Part shown: piece after piece, positions 1 to 9,254 of the stretch | How positions within the stretch are numbered: position 1 is the first letter of the stretch | How the letters are laid out: each line of letters starts with the position of its first letter | Assembly: GCF_014295035.1 (NCBI RefSeq) | Contig: NZ_CP060404.1 | Coordinates: 848,001-912,000, forward strand | DNA length: 64,000 nucleotides | From: Streptomyces buecherae | Lineage (GTDB): Bacteria > Actinomycetota > Actinomycetes > Streptomycetales > Streptomycetaceae | Reading direction: 5' to 3' | Notes under the pieces: model-generated | Seen by the model: only the letters and a program-made list of their open reading frames with translations | Database searches by the model: none | Told to the model about the DNA's origin: nothing | Position numbers and translations under genes: made by a program

Positions 1-275
1 CGGTGCCGGTGGTATACCCCACCCTCGTGTACCAAACCGGTAGGCCATCGATCGGGAGATCACCTCTTCCATCGCGTCTCTCCGTTCAGAGATTCAGGTG
101 CATTCCGGTACCGCCGTTTCGGGGGCAGCCAGCAGCGACGGAGGCCGTGCGTTGCGTCCCGAAGTCACCGGTACCAGCCCGAAGGGACTATGTTCTCGGC
201 CGTTTCGCATGAGGTCGAGCCGTCAACTCGGGATGCGCACAGCGTTTTCCACAACGAGCGCGACGAAGAGGAATC

Positions 276-1016
276 ATGGAATTACCGGCGCCACAGCAAG
301 AAATCGGGAGCACAGCAGAAGAACTGATCCGGGAGCTCCGCAATCGGCACACGCGAAACACGCGTCAAACAGCCGAAGCACACCCCGGGCAGGACACCCA
401 GGACTCGTCGTACGTCCGGGACAACGCCCTGCTGGACCTCGCCCGTCGCGGCGAGTTGACGAGGGAACACCTGCGCCGGCTGGTCACCGTGGATGCCCAG
501 TGCCAGCGCACAGAACTCGCCGCGTACGCGCTGATGGCCACGCGTTTCCCACACCACCCGGCCTCCGATCTCTACGCCGGGTTGATCGGTCTGGTGGGCG
601 CCGCCCAACCGTCCCTGGCCGACTGCGCGAGGTCCCTGGGCATGTCCGAGGACGACTTCCGGCGCGCCCCCAGGTCGTACCGCACCTACGCCTTCGACGC
701 CATGCTGTCGTGGATCGCGCTCCAGGCCAGCCAGGCCGGCACCGGCCTCGCCCTGCACTCGGATCTCACCGTCTACCTGGGTGGTTGCGCGGAACTGGTA
801 CGGGCGGTCCGCATGTCGGGGATTCCCGCGCCGGACGAGTTCCTGGCGCGTTACGGAACCGCTTCCGCGCCCGACCTCCTCGCGCTGGCCACGGAAACCA
901 CGGACGACGGTCTGGGTCGCGGTGACGATCCCAGGACGGCCCTGCACACGGCATGGCTGTTGGAGAAGAGCATCGAGGACTTCTGGCGCGCCGCCGCCGA
1001 GCCCGCCACCGGCTGA
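276..1016 (+). CDS. TenA/heme-oxygenase-like all-helical protein, first gene of the biosynthetic operon
   Basis: A 246-residue, mostly helical protein without signal peptide or membrane segment. From about residue 45 its layout resembles the TenA/PqqC (heme-oxygenase-like) fold: a run of long amphipathic helices ending in a C-terminal helix around LLEKSIEDFWRAA, similar to the closing helix of TenA proteins. That fold includes thiaminases and also di-iron oxidases that act on amino acids. I could not place a full set of metal ligands, so catalysis is not established. The ATG at 276 follows an AGAGGA-type ribosome site. The gene lies 53 bases upstream of the adenylating enzyme on the same strand, so it probably shares its transcript and works in the same pathway. 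The family call is by eye and tentative. Confidence 0.6.
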   Translation: MELPAPQQEIGSTAEELIRELRNRHTRNTRQTAEAHPGQDTQDSSYVRDNALLDLARRGELTREHLRRLVTVDAQCQRTELAAYALMATRFPHHPASDLYAGLIGLVGAAQPSLADCARSLGMSEDDFRRAPRSYRTYAFDAMLSWIALQASQAGTGLALHSDLTVYLGGCAELVRAVRMSGIPAPDEFLARYGTASAPDLLALATETTDDGLGRGDDPRTALHTAWLLEKSIEDFWRAAAEPATG

Positions 1017-1069
1017 TCCGCCCATCGCCCTCGCACCGCCCGACAACCGTTCACGGATGAGAGGAACTC

Positions 1070-4000
1070 ATGTCCAGCATCGGCCACGACCAGCCCTTCC
1101 CCCGCCTGCCCCACCACGTCCTCGCCTGCAACGACGTCGGCTGGGAATATCCCCAGGACGCCACGTTGAACGGGCGGTTCGCCGAACAGGCGGCCCGGAC
1201 CCCGCAGGCGCCGGCCGTCGCGTGGGACGACGGCCAGTGGACGTACGAGGAGCTGTGGCAGCGCGTACGGCGGACCGCCGCGCTGCTGCGCGAGCGCGGC
1301 GTCGAGGACGGCGACCCCGTGGGCGTTCTGTTGCCGCGCTCGGCGGAATGGGTCGTCGCGGCCCTGGGCGTGCTGACCGCCGGAGCGGTCTACCTTCCCC
1401 TGGACCCCACGCACCCGGAGAGCCGGCTGCGCGGCATCCTCGACGCGGCCGACGTCCAGCATCTCGTGACGGGCCCTGACGGCCCGTCGCAGGCTACCGA
1501 GGGCCGGACCTGCCTCACCGTCGACGACCTCGCCGCTCCCGCTCCCACCGACCGCCCCGAAAAGGAACCGCACGCCCCGGACGAGGGTTCCGCCGAGGAC
1601 CTCACCGCCTCCGTTGACAAGCCGCGACAGGGCGTCGACGACCCTGCCTACATCATCTTCACCTCCGGCTCCAGTGGCGCCCCCAAGGGTGTGGTGTGTG
1701 CTCACCGCGGTCCTCTGCGGCTCACGCTGGGCACCGGAGATCTGCGGCTGAAGCCAGATGACCGGCTGCTGGCCACCACCAACCCCACGTTCGACGTCTC
1801 CTGCTACGAGTTGTTCGCGCCGCTGCTGAACGGTGCCTGTCTGGTGCTGCCCGACCCGCGGACTCTGCTGAGCACCGACGCCCTGGCGGCGTTGCTACGC
1901 CGCGAGCGGATCACCGTGCTGTGGCTGAGCGCCGGGCTGTTCCACCAGCACGCCCAGGCCCAGCCGGACATGTTCGCCCGCCTGCGATGCCTGATCGCGG
2001 GCGGTGACGTCCTCAACCCGGCCGCCGTACAGGCCGTTCTGTCCCACGACGGGCCAGAGATCTTCCTCAACGGCTACGGCCCCACCGAGAACTCGGTACT
2101 CTCCACCGTCCACCGGGTCGAGAGCCTGCCGCCACAGGCCGACTCCGTGCCGATCGGCCGCCCGGTCACCGCCTCGACGGCGTACGTGGTACGCCCGGAC
2201 CGCAGCCTCGCCGAGATCGGCGAGCAAGGCGAACTGTGGGTCGGCGGCGACGGCGTGGCGATAGGTTACTTGAACGACGAAGACAAGACCGCCGAGCAGT
2301 TCGTTTCCGACTCCTTCGGCACCGAACGCGAAGCCCGAGCCGGAGCCGGGCGGCTGTACCGCACCGGTGATCTCGCCAGTTGGCGCGAGGACGGGGTGCT
2401 GGAGTTCCACGGACGCCAGGACCGCCAGGTCAAGATCCGCGGCTACCGCGTCGAACTCGACGAGATCGAGTCGGCGATGAAGGCGCACCCGGATGTCACC
2501 GACGTCGCCGTGGACGTCGTGGGCGAGGGCGCCGGGCAGCGACTGGGCGCCGCGGTGATCATCAGTGCCGACGCCGAGCCGGACGGTCTCGTGCAGCGCC
2601 TGCGCGAGCACACCCGCGATCGGCTGCCCGCACACATGGTGCCCGCCCGGGTCGTCGTGGTGGACGAACTGCCGCTGACCGACAGCGGAAAGAGCGACCG
2701 GGCCCGGCTCATGGAACTGGTGGAACAACGCCGAACCGGGCCGGGTGATGAAACCCGGGCCCCGCGCGGCGAGGCGGAGAAGAAGGTCGAGGAGGTGTGG
2801 CGCGACACGCTCGACGTGGACCGGATCGACCGCGACGACGACTTCTTCACGATCGGCGGCACCTCGCTGCGCGCGACCCAGGTGGCCGGTGCCACGCGCC
2901 GCGAGCTGGACATCAGCCCCGCCCACGGCGCCGACCTGGTCGGCTCCCTCCTCTCCAACCCCACTCTGCGGGACTTCTCGCAACAGGTCGACCGGCTCAG
3001 CCGCACCTCAGAGCCGGAGAGCGAGGACGGCACCCCGCCCACCGACGGCGAGGGCCGCGCCCCCGTGGACTTCACGGCGGAGACGGCGTGGCCGGAGGAC
3101 CTGCGCTTCGACGCGCCCGCGGCCGGCGACCCCCGCCGCCCGCGCACCATCCTGCTCACCGGTGCCACCGGATTCCTCGGGGTACACCTGATCGCCCAAC
3201 TCCTCGACCACGGCGCGCAGAAGATCCTCTGCCTGGCCAGGAAGGCCCGTACGCCGGAGGAAGCACTGGACCGGATCACCGCGCGGATGCGGCGTTATGG
3301 ACTGGACCCCGCGCACTACCAGGAGCGGCTGACCGCGCTGCCCGGTGATCTCGCCGCCCCTCACCTGGGGCTGGACGACGCCGACTGGCAGCGACTGGCC
3401 AGGGAGTGCGACACCATCGTGCACGCGGGCTCGCACGTCAACTTCGCCTATCCGTACGCCGCGCTCGCGCCCGAGAACGTGGGCGGCACCCGTACCGTCC
3501 TGCGACTGGCCGCCGCGGAGCGCACCAAGCCCGTGCACTACATCTCGTCGATCGCCGTCATCGCCGGCTTCGGTACGGCCGGGGTCCGGCACGTCCACGA
3601 GGACACACCGCTCGAGTACGCCGAGCGCATCTCCCTGGGCTACCCCGAGACCAAGTGGGTGGCCGAGCGTCTGATGCGCCAAGCCGCCGAACGCGGGCTG
3701 CCGGTGAGCATCCACCGCCCGTACGAGATCACCGGCACCACTGACCGCGGCGTCTGGAACACCGACACGATGATGTGCGCGCTGTTCCGCACCATCGCCG
3801 AGACGGGCACCGCGCCGAGGATGGCACTGCCGCTGGACTTCGTGCCGGTGGACCATACCGCGGCCGTCATCACTCGCGTCATCACCCACGAGGAGCCCGA
3901 CGGGCGGGTCTACCACATCACCAACCCGCGGCCCGCCTTGCTGGACCTGGCGGTACAGCGGCTGCGCGCGATGGGGTACCCCGTGCGGGAGCTCCCGTAC

Positions 4001-4279
4001 GACGAGTGGGTCGCCTCCATCGACCGGCTGGCGGCCGGCAACCCGGAACACCCGATGGCGCCCTACCTGCCGATGTTCATGGAGCCGGCCCAGGACTGGG
4101 GAGCGTCGGTCAAGCAGATGTACTGCGAGGACACGTTCCCCGCGTTCGACCGCGCCAACGTCGAGCGGGCGCTGGCGGGCAGCGGGCTGCGGTGCCCCCC
4201 AGTGGACGACGACCTGCTCGACCTCAACCTGCGCTATCTGCGAGAGAGCGGCTTCCTCCCCCAGACACCCACGGAGTGA
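1070..4279 (+). CDS. Mono-modular NRPS-like enzyme: adenylation, carrier, thioester reductase (A-T-R)
   Basis: A 1069-residue enzyme that should activate a carboxylic acid as adenylate, load it on a phosphopantetheine arm and release it by NAD(P)H reduction to an aldehyde or alcohol. Adenylation domain about residues 25-550: A3 loop FTSGSSGAPKG near 197, A5 GYGPTE near 340, A8 KIRGYRVE, and the A10 lysine in PLTDSGKSDR. Carrier domain about 565-640 with the attachment serine in GGTSLR near 596. Reductase domain about 690-1060 with TGATGFLG near 697 and the YPETK pair near 857. The A4 motif FDVSCYELF keeps the aspartate that binds an alpha-amino group, so an amino acid substrate is likely. There is no condensation domain, so no peptide bond is formed here. 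Lys2 and carboxylic acid reductases share the architecture. RBS GAGAGGAACTC precedes the ATG. Confidence 0.93.
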   Translation: MSSIGHDQPFPRLPHHVLACNDVGWEYPQDATLNGRFAEQAARTPQAPAVAWDDGQWTYEELWQRVRRTAALLRERGVEDGDPVGVLLPRSAEWVVAALGVLTAGAVYLPLDPTHPESRLRGILDAADVQHLVTGPDGPSQATEGRTCLTVDDLAAPAPTDRPEKEPHAPDEGSAEDLTASVDKPRQGVDDPAYIIFTSGSSGAPKGVVCAHRGPLRLTLGTGDLRLKPDDRLLATTNPTFDVSCYELFAPLLNGACLVLPDPRTLLSTDALAALLRRERITVLWLSAGLFHQHAQAQPDMFARLRCLIAGGDVLNPAAVQAVLSHDGPEIFLNGYGPTENSVLSTVHRVESLPPQADSVPIGRPVTASTAYVVRPDRSLAEIGEQGELWVGGDGVAIGYLNDEDKTAEQFVSDSFGTEREARAGAGRLYRTGDLASWREDGVLEFHGRQDRQVKIRGYRVELDEIESAMKAHPDVTDVAVDVVGEGAGQRLGAAVIISADAEPDGLVQRLREHTRDRLPAHMVPARVVVVDELPLTDSGKSDRARLMELVEQRRTGPGDETRAPRGEAEKKVEEVWRDTLDVDRIDRDDDFFTIGGTSLRATQVAGATRRELDISPAHGADLVGSLLSNPTLRDFSQQVDRLSRTSEPESEDGTPPTDGEGRAPVDFTAETAWPEDLRFDAPAAGDPRRPRTILLTGATGFLGVHLIAQLLDHGAQKILCLARKARTPEEALDRITARMRRYGLDPAHYQERLTALPGDLAAPHLGLDDADWQRLARECDTIVHAGSHVNFAYPYAALAPENVGGTRTVLRLAAAERTKPVHYISSIAVIAGFGTAGVRHVHEDTPLEYAERISLGYPETKWVAERLMRQAAERGLPVSIHRPYEITGTTDRGVWNTDTMMCALFRTIAETGTAPRMALPLDFVPVDHTAAVITRVITHEEPDGRVYHITNPRPALLDLAVQRLRAMGYPVRELPYDEWVASIDRLAAGNPEHPMAPYLPMFMEPAQDWGASVKQMYCEDTFPAFDRANVERALAGSGLRCPPVDDDLLDLNLRYLRESGFLPQTPTE

Positions 4280-4323
4280 ACCCTCTTCCGCGTTCCGCTC
4301 CGCGAGCACAGAAAGGCCAACCC

Positions 4324-5655
4324 ATGCGCATCGCCGTCATCGGCGCCGGAACCGCCGGACTGACCACGGCCTGGCTCCTCTCCCCTGATCACGACGTCAC
4401 GGTCCACGAGGCCGAAGCCCAACCCGGGGGCGTCGTACGCACCCATGTGCTCGACACCGACAGGGGACCCGTACCGCTGGACCTCGGCGCCCAGCACCTG
4501 TCTCCCGCCGACTTCGTCGCTCACCGGGCACTGCGCCGTCTGGTGGGCATCGACGAGGACGAGGAGATGACCGTACCGCTCACCCTGACCGTCACCGCCG
4601 CCGACATGAAGCCGCTGCTGGTCACACCGGACGCCGCCCACGACGCGGAGCACGGGCGCACACCGGTCACCGGAACGGCCTGGGAGCAGATCGGGGCCTT
4701 CCTGACCGCCGCCGCGGGGCAGCGGCCCAGGAGTGACCCCGATGACGGCTCCGGCGAGTCTGTCGCCGCGCCTCTGCCCTCCGAAGCCACGGTCGCCCAG
4801 GCGGCGACCGCGGCCGGGGTCGACACGGAGGTCCGTGACCAGATCCTCCTGCCGTGGCTCGCCTCGTACACCGGCTGTCGGCTGGCGGACGCCGCGGTGA
4901 TGCCGGCCCGGTACGCCGCCGCCTGGGCGCTGCGCACCCCGCCCGGCCGTCCCGAGGACGCGGCACTGTGGACCAACCTTTCCGGCAGCCTGTACACGCT
5001 GACCGCCCGGCTGGCGAAGGCCCTCGGCACTCGCCTGCGCCTGTCCGACCCGGTCTCCCGGATCAGCGCCAACGGCCCCGGCGGCTCGGCCCCGCTGACC
5101 GTGCACACCACCGGTGGAGACGCACCCCTCTACGACCGGGTGATCGTCGCAACCCCCGCCTGGGCAGCCGCTCGGATGCTGACACAGGACCCGGTGCTGG
5201 CCGAACGCGCCGTCCTGTTGAACCGCCTGCCGTACGAGCCGGTGACCGTCGCCCTACACCGCGACGCGCGGTACATGCCACCGGAGCGCCGGCACTGGTC
5301 GGCCGTCACGGTCCACGCGCACGACGGCCGGGGCGAGCCGACGTACTGGTTCCCAGCGGCCGGCGGACCCGACGTCTTCAAGAGCTGGATCACGCACCGC
5401 GAGGAGCCAGCCGATGTCCTGCGCATCGCGCACTTCCGGCTCCAGGTCCTCACCGTGGACGCCATGGCCGTCCGACGCAAACTGCACGACCTGCGGCTCA
5501 GCCCGCACCTGCAACTGGCCGGCAGCTACCTGTACGACATCGACAGCCAGGAATCGGCCGTCCGTTCGGCGCTGAGCGCCGCGGAGAGCATCGACGCGTC
5601 CGCCGACCGGCCCGCCCGGCTGCGCGCCGCCCTCAAGACGGAGGCCCTGTCGTGA
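4324..5655 (+). CDS. FAD-dependent amine-oxidase-type oxidoreductase
   Basis: A 443-residue flavoprotein. The N-terminus MRIAVIGAGTAGLTTAWLL is the Rossmann dinucleotide loop, and the acidic residue in VTVHEAEAQPGG ends beta strand 2, as in the flavin-containing amine oxidase and protoporphyrinogen oxidase family. The C-terminal FAD-binding part is recognisable in AGSYLYDIDSQESAVRSA. No signal peptide or membrane helix is present, so it should act in the cytosol. It starts 44 bases after the A-T-R gene and overlaps the aminotransferase start (GTGA), so the four genes are probably co-transcribed and the last two translationally coupled. A plausible role is oxidation of an amine or amino-aldehyde made by the reductase; the actual substrate cannot be read from sequence. 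Confidence 0.88.
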   Translation: MRIAVIGAGTAGLTTAWLLSPDHDVTVHEAEAQPGGVVRTHVLDTDRGPVPLDLGAQHLSPADFVAHRALRRLVGIDEDEEMTVPLTLTVTAADMKPLLVTPDAAHDAEHGRTPVTGTAWEQIGAFLTAAAGQRPRSDPDDGSGESVAAPLPSEATVAQAATAAGVDTEVRDQILLPWLASYTGCRLADAAVMPARYAAAWALRTPPGRPEDAALWTNLSGSLYTLTARLAKALGTRLRLSDPVSRISANGPGGSAPLTVHTTGGDAPLYDRVIVATPAWAAARMLTQDPVLAERAVLLNRLPYEPVTVALHRDARYMPPERRHWSAVTVHAHDGRGEPTYWFPAAGGPDVFKSWITHREEPADVLRIAHFRLQVLTVDAMAVRRKLHDLRLSPHLQLAGSYLYDIDSQESAVRSALSAAESIDASADRPARLRAALKTEALS

Positions 5656-6944
5656 CCTCCGTCGTACGACCCGGGCGCGACGCCCGCCCGGCTCGGCGGG
5701 TGGCCGCCGCCGGCCGTCACGGGCTGCGCGGCACGCTGACCGACGAGGCCCGTGAACTGTCCGTCGACGGCCGCCCGATCATCGACCTCGGGCTGGGCGA
5801 TCCGGCGGCGCACGGCATACCCGCTCCCCCGTCCGTGCTGGCCGCGTTGCACGAGCGGATCGACGACGCCCGCGGCTACAGCGACGCAGCCGGGCACCTG
5901 ACGGCACGGACCGCCGTCGCCGAGCACTTCCGCACCCGGCTGGCCCTGCCGAGGGTCACCCCGTCGGACGTGCGGCTGGGCAACGGCGTCTCCGAACTGG
6001 CCCTGTTGGCCCTCCAGGCACTCCTGGGCCCCGGAGACGAAGTGCTCGTACCCGACCCCGGTTACCCCATGTGGGCGGCGTACACCAGCCTCTGCGCCGG
6101 CACCGTGGTCCCCTACCCATGCCCCGAGGCCAACGGCTGGCGTCCGGATCTCGACTCCCTGTCCCGGCTGGCCGGTCCGCGGACCCGTGCCCTGGTCGTC
6201 ATCAACCCGGTCAACCCCACGGGCGCCGTCTGGCCGCCGGAGACCCTCGACGGCCTGGTGGCGGTGGCCCGCCGGCACGGCCTGGTGCTGTTCTCCGACG
6301 AGATCTACGACGGGATACGGTTCGTGCCCGACCCGCACGTACCGCTCGCCGCACTGGCGCCGGACCTGCTGTGCCTGACCTTCGGCGGACTGTCGAAGCT
6401 CTCCCGACTGCCGGGCCTGCGAGCCGGGTGGGTGGTCGCGTCCCACCCACCCGGAGTCGGCCGCGCCTACCTCGACGCGGTAGCCTCACTGGCCGCACTG
6501 CGGCTGGGTCCCAACTCGGTGGGCCAGTACGCGATTCCGGCCGCCCTGTCCGCGCCCGCTCTGCGAGACGCCGCCGCGCTGACCGAGCCGGGCGGCGCAC
6601 TCCACCAGTCCCGGTCGGCGGCCCACACCGCCATCGATCGCCAACCAGGTCTGCGGTGCACCCCGCAGGACGGGACCTTTTACGCCTTCCCGCGATTGGA
6701 CCTCCCGCCCGGCACCACCACCAACAAGTTCGCCCGGCGGCTGCTGCGGGAGAAGTCGGTACTGGCCATGCCAGGCCAGCAGTTCGGCAACCACAGTGAC
6801 CTCAGCACGTACTTGCGGCTGACCACCCTCGCACCGCCCACGCAGACCACATCGGCCATCGAACGCATCGGCGACCTGCTCGCCGAATCGTGGACGGACC
6901 ACACCGGGAGGAGCGAAGCGACGGCCCGGCCGAAGAGGTCGTGA
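5652..6944 (+). CDS. Class I/II PLP-dependent aminotransferase
   Basis: A 430-residue fold-type I aminotransferase starting at a GTG inside the stop of the previous gene. The PLP aspartate lies in SDEIYDGIRF (near residue 215), the Schiff-base lysine in FGGLSKLSRLPGLRAGW (near 248), and NPVNPTG is the family's substrate/cofactor loop. The sequence is closest in feel to the alanine/aspartate aminotransferase group. Because a thioester reductase lies two genes upstream, transamination of an enzyme-released aldehyde to an amine is a reasonable inference, as known for reductively released polyketides and peptides. It could equally supply an amino acid precursor. The gene is the last of the operon; no clear terminator hairpin was seen directly after it. 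Confidence 0.9.
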   Translation: MTSVVRPGRDARPARRVAAAGRHGLRGTLTDEARELSVDGRPIIDLGLGDPAAHGIPAPPSVLAALHERIDDARGYSDAAGHLTARTAVAEHFRTRLALPRVTPSDVRLGNGVSELALLALQALLGPGDEVLVPDPGYPMWAAYTSLCAGTVVPYPCPEANGWRPDLDSLSRLAGPRTRALVVINPVNPTGAVWPPETLDGLVAVARRHGLVLFSDEIYDGIRFVPDPHVPLAALAPDLLCLTFGGLSKLSRLPGLRAGWVVASHPPGVGRAYLDAVASLAALRLGPNSVGQYAIPAALSAPALRDAAALTEPGGALHQSRSAAHTAIDRQPGLRCTPQDGTFYAFPRLDLPPGTTTNKFARRLLREKSVLAMPGQQFGNHSDLSTYLRLTTLAPPTQTTSAIERIGDLLAESWTDHTGRSEATARPKRS

Positions 6945-7755
6945 CCAGGTGCCGCGGGAGTATTCGCCGCAGGGGATGGCGTGTGGTCCTCATCAGCCCA
7001 GGAGGGTTCGCGACAGCCCGGCCGCACGGGTGTACGCCTGTCGGGCTTGTCATCGTCTACCGTCGCGGCTCGCATGCTCGCTAGTCGATCGCACGCCGCA
7101 ATTCCCCTTCGCGCCCCAGGTGACCAGTCAGGTTGCCCCGCTGCGGGATCGGTTCTGCGGCTCGCCGCCCCGGGGTGGCTGGTTGGTGGCTGGCATCTGG
7201 TGGTGAGGGGGCGGGGCCGGGGCATTGCTGGTGAGCACGTGGTTGTCGAAGACCGCGAGAACCGGGCGAGGCCGCGCCCGTACCCCGTGTCTTCCGGGAC
7301 GGGCAACTGCCCCTGCCTTACGTGCGCTTCGCCTCGCAGCACGCCGCTGAACCGCGGTGTTCTCCCGTTCGGACCGCCTGCTCCACGGAGCCCGCGATGC
7401 CGAGAGCGAGGCGGAGTTCTCGCGGCGCTTCGCCCGCCGCCTCAGCTACGCAGTCGACCGGACGACGGTGCGGCCGAGTTCAGGCCAGCCAGGGGGCAGC
7501 ACGACGCTCCCGGGGAGGGGAGAGTGAGCGTGGGGGGGCGGTGGCGACCTCGTCCTCACGTGCCCTGCCCTGCCTCACGGCCGTTGTGAACGGGTGCCGG
7601 AGCGGGGTGCCGTGGGTCCGAGGCGGTAGTGGGTGTCCGCGTGTCACAGCGAACGCCACGCCGTGCACAGCGACCGGCGTCCGCGACAGCCGTACGGACC
7701 TATTCCGAGTGGGCCCGGAGAACGTGCCCTCGCTCGTCTGTGCCACGATGCGACG
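6945..7755. other. Gene-poor stretch between the biosynthetic operon and the kinase gene
   Basis: About 810 bases with no convincing intact gene on either strand. Open frames here have atypical composition and no ribosome sites. The only coding-like signal is a short frame at 7357-7527, listed separately. Around 7170-7205 the sequence is locally repetitive (several GGTGGCTGG-like words). The stretch could be a decayed accessory segment joining the biosynthetic operon to the neighbouring genes. Confidence 0.5.
7357..7527 (+). pseudogene. Possible remnant of a larger gene
   Basis: A 56-codon frame opening after a TGA at 7348 and ending at a TGA at 7525. Its codons show the normal strong third-position G/C bias and the product has a charged helical look (for example DAESEAEFSRRFARRLS), unlike the surrounding noise. 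There is no plausible ribosome site in front of the GTG at 7357, and upstream frames are interrupted. I read it as a possible truncated C-terminal fragment; it may also be chance. Family unknown. Confidence 0.25.
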
Positions 7756-8622
7756 GTGGAGATGGCCGACGTCACGCGCGCGATCGCGGCTGCGATGTCG
7801 GTCGCCGCATCGCTCGACCTGCCAGCCGACGACGCCACCGTCCTCCACAACTCGAACAAGCTGACACTGCGGCTGACGCCATGCGATGTCCTTGCCCGGG
7901 TCGCCCCGATGGGGCAAGAGGTCGCACGGTTCGAAGTCGAGCTCGCCCAGCGGCTCGCCGGGGTCGGATGTCCGGTGCGTCCCTTGGAACCTCGGGCGGA
8001 CCCGCGGGCGTACGCGCGCGACGGCTTCGCAGTGACGTTGTGGACCTACTACGAGCCCGTGGCATCCCCCACCTCTCCAGTCGACTACGCCAAGGCGCTG
8101 GAGCGGTTGCACGCCGGCATGCGCGAGGTCGACGTGCCGAGCCCGAGGTTCACGGACCGTATCGCGGAGGCGGCCGAAGTGATCGCCAACCCGGATCGCT
8201 CGCCGGAACTCAGCGACGCGGATCGCGTGTTTCTCAGTGGCAGGCTGGCGAGCCTGCGACGAGCGGTCGACGAGCGCGACGCCGTGGAGCAGCTCCTCCA
8301 CGGCGAGCCGCATCCAGGCAATGTGCTCAGCACGAAGAACGGCCCGATGTTCATCGACCTGGAGACGTGCTGCCGAGGGCCTGTCGAGTTCGATCTCGCC
8401 CATGCCCCTGAGGCGGTCTGCGCGCATTACCCGGGCGTTGACCAAGAGCTGTTGGACGCGTGCCGGCAGCTCGTGATCGCGATGGTCGCCGCGTGGCGTT
8501 GGGAGCTTGGCGACCAGTTTCCGAACGGGAGGCGATTCGGAGAGGAGTGCCTGCGCTTGCTGCGCGCGGGGCCTCCGTGGCCGGCACTCGACACAGTGAC
8601 CAGGCAACTGGATGGTTCGTAG
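7756..8622 (+). CDS. Aminoglycoside phosphotransferase-family kinase
   Basis: A small cytosolic kinase-like protein of about 288 residues. The catalytic loop reads LLHGEPHPGNVL, matching the Brenner-type HGDxxxxN motif with E for D, followed by the metal-binding MFIDLE segment; the N-terminal lobe is short. The family phosphorylates aminoglycosides, choline, homoserine and other small molecules, and members of this size are often orphan enzymes, so neither a substrate nor resistance can be claimed. The start is uncertain: GTG at 7756 lies six bases after a CACGAT sequence that could act as a -10 element (leaderless), and an ATG follows at 7762. The longer upstream open frame is compositionally non-coding. 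No partner gene is adjacent. Confidence 0.8.
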   Translation: MEMADVTRAIAAAMSVAASLDLPADDATVLHNSNKLTLRLTPCDVLARVAPMGQEVARFEVELAQRLAGVGCPVRPLEPRADPRAYARDGFAVTLWTYYEPVASPTSPVDYAKALERLHAGMREVDVPSPRFTDRIAEAAEVIANPDRSPELSDADRVFLSGRLASLRRAVDERDAVEQLLHGEPHPGNVLSTKNGPMFIDLETCCRGPVEFDLAHAPEAVCAHYPGVDQELLDACRQLVIAMVAAWRWELGDQFPNGRRFGEECLRLLRAGPPWPALDTVTRQLDGS

Positions 8623-8870
8623 AAAACGCCGCTATCGCCGTCGCACCCCATGGGCGCCCGCCCCGCTGCCGCGCCGCTCCATGGGACCGGTGCGTACATA
8701 CGCAGCAACTCATCGCACACCCCGAGAGACCTGTCCAGGCGGCGCCGACCAGCACAGCCAGGCACCCGGGCGCCCCAAACCAGGTCACGCGGCCCGGCGA
8801 GTGCCACGACCACCGTGGCCCGGCACACCGACCGAGGTACCGCCGAGGTCCGTCGCTAGGGCCCGGCACC

Positions 8871-9053
8871 ATGACCAGTGGTCTCGGGTTCGCCTGCGCG
8901 TGCTGCGGGGCCCACCACCCTGAGCCGCCGATGAACTACACGGCCGAGGCCCCCAGCGTGTGGGACCCGGCCTTCGCCGGCGCCGGCGACTGCTTGCTCT
9001 CCAACGATCCCGGAGACACCGTCCTCCACGCCGCTGACGGCGAGCGGCGGTAA
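8871..9053 (+). pseudogene. Truncated DUF2199-like protein fragment
   Basis: A 60-residue frame whose start, MTSGLGFACACCGAHHPEP, matches the N-terminal zinc-knuckle-like signature of DUF2199 proteins (Cys-x-Cys-Cys-Gly-x-His-His) followed by the typical Ala-Pro-x-x-Trp step. Family members are usually around 160 residues, whereas this one stops at 9053. I see no continuation in the other frames before the next gene at 9255. The simplest reading is a 3'-truncated remnant, although a short expressed product is not excluded. Confidence 0.55.
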
Positions 9054-9242
9054 TGGCTGACCAGCCCGTATCACCCGTCCCGGTCGCGCCTGCCGGCCTG
9101 AGCCGCAGGGCCCAGCGGTCCATCGCGGCGGAGCCGCCACGGTGGCTGACCCCGCGGCCAACGGGCCTGAGCACCCACCGTGAAGCCCCAGCCCCAGTCC
9201 TGGCCCGAGGCGCCAGCCGCGACCGCGTTCACGACCGCGGAC

Positions 9243-9248
9243 TAGGGT
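9243..9248 (+). promoter_or_regulatory. -10 element (TAGGGT) for a leaderless LuxR-family gene
   Basis: TAGGGT fits the actinobacterial TANNNT -10 pattern and ends six bases before the ATG at 9255. Transcription would then begin at or next to the start codon. No Shine-Dalgarno sequence precedes the ATG, which supports a leaderless transcript. Confidence 0.55.
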
Positions 9249-9254
9249 GCCCGC

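Noticed and set aside
7756..8622. Calling the kinase an aminoglycoside resistance gene
   Set aside because: Only the general APH fold is visible; no resistance-specific subfamily feature or antibiotic cluster is adjacent.
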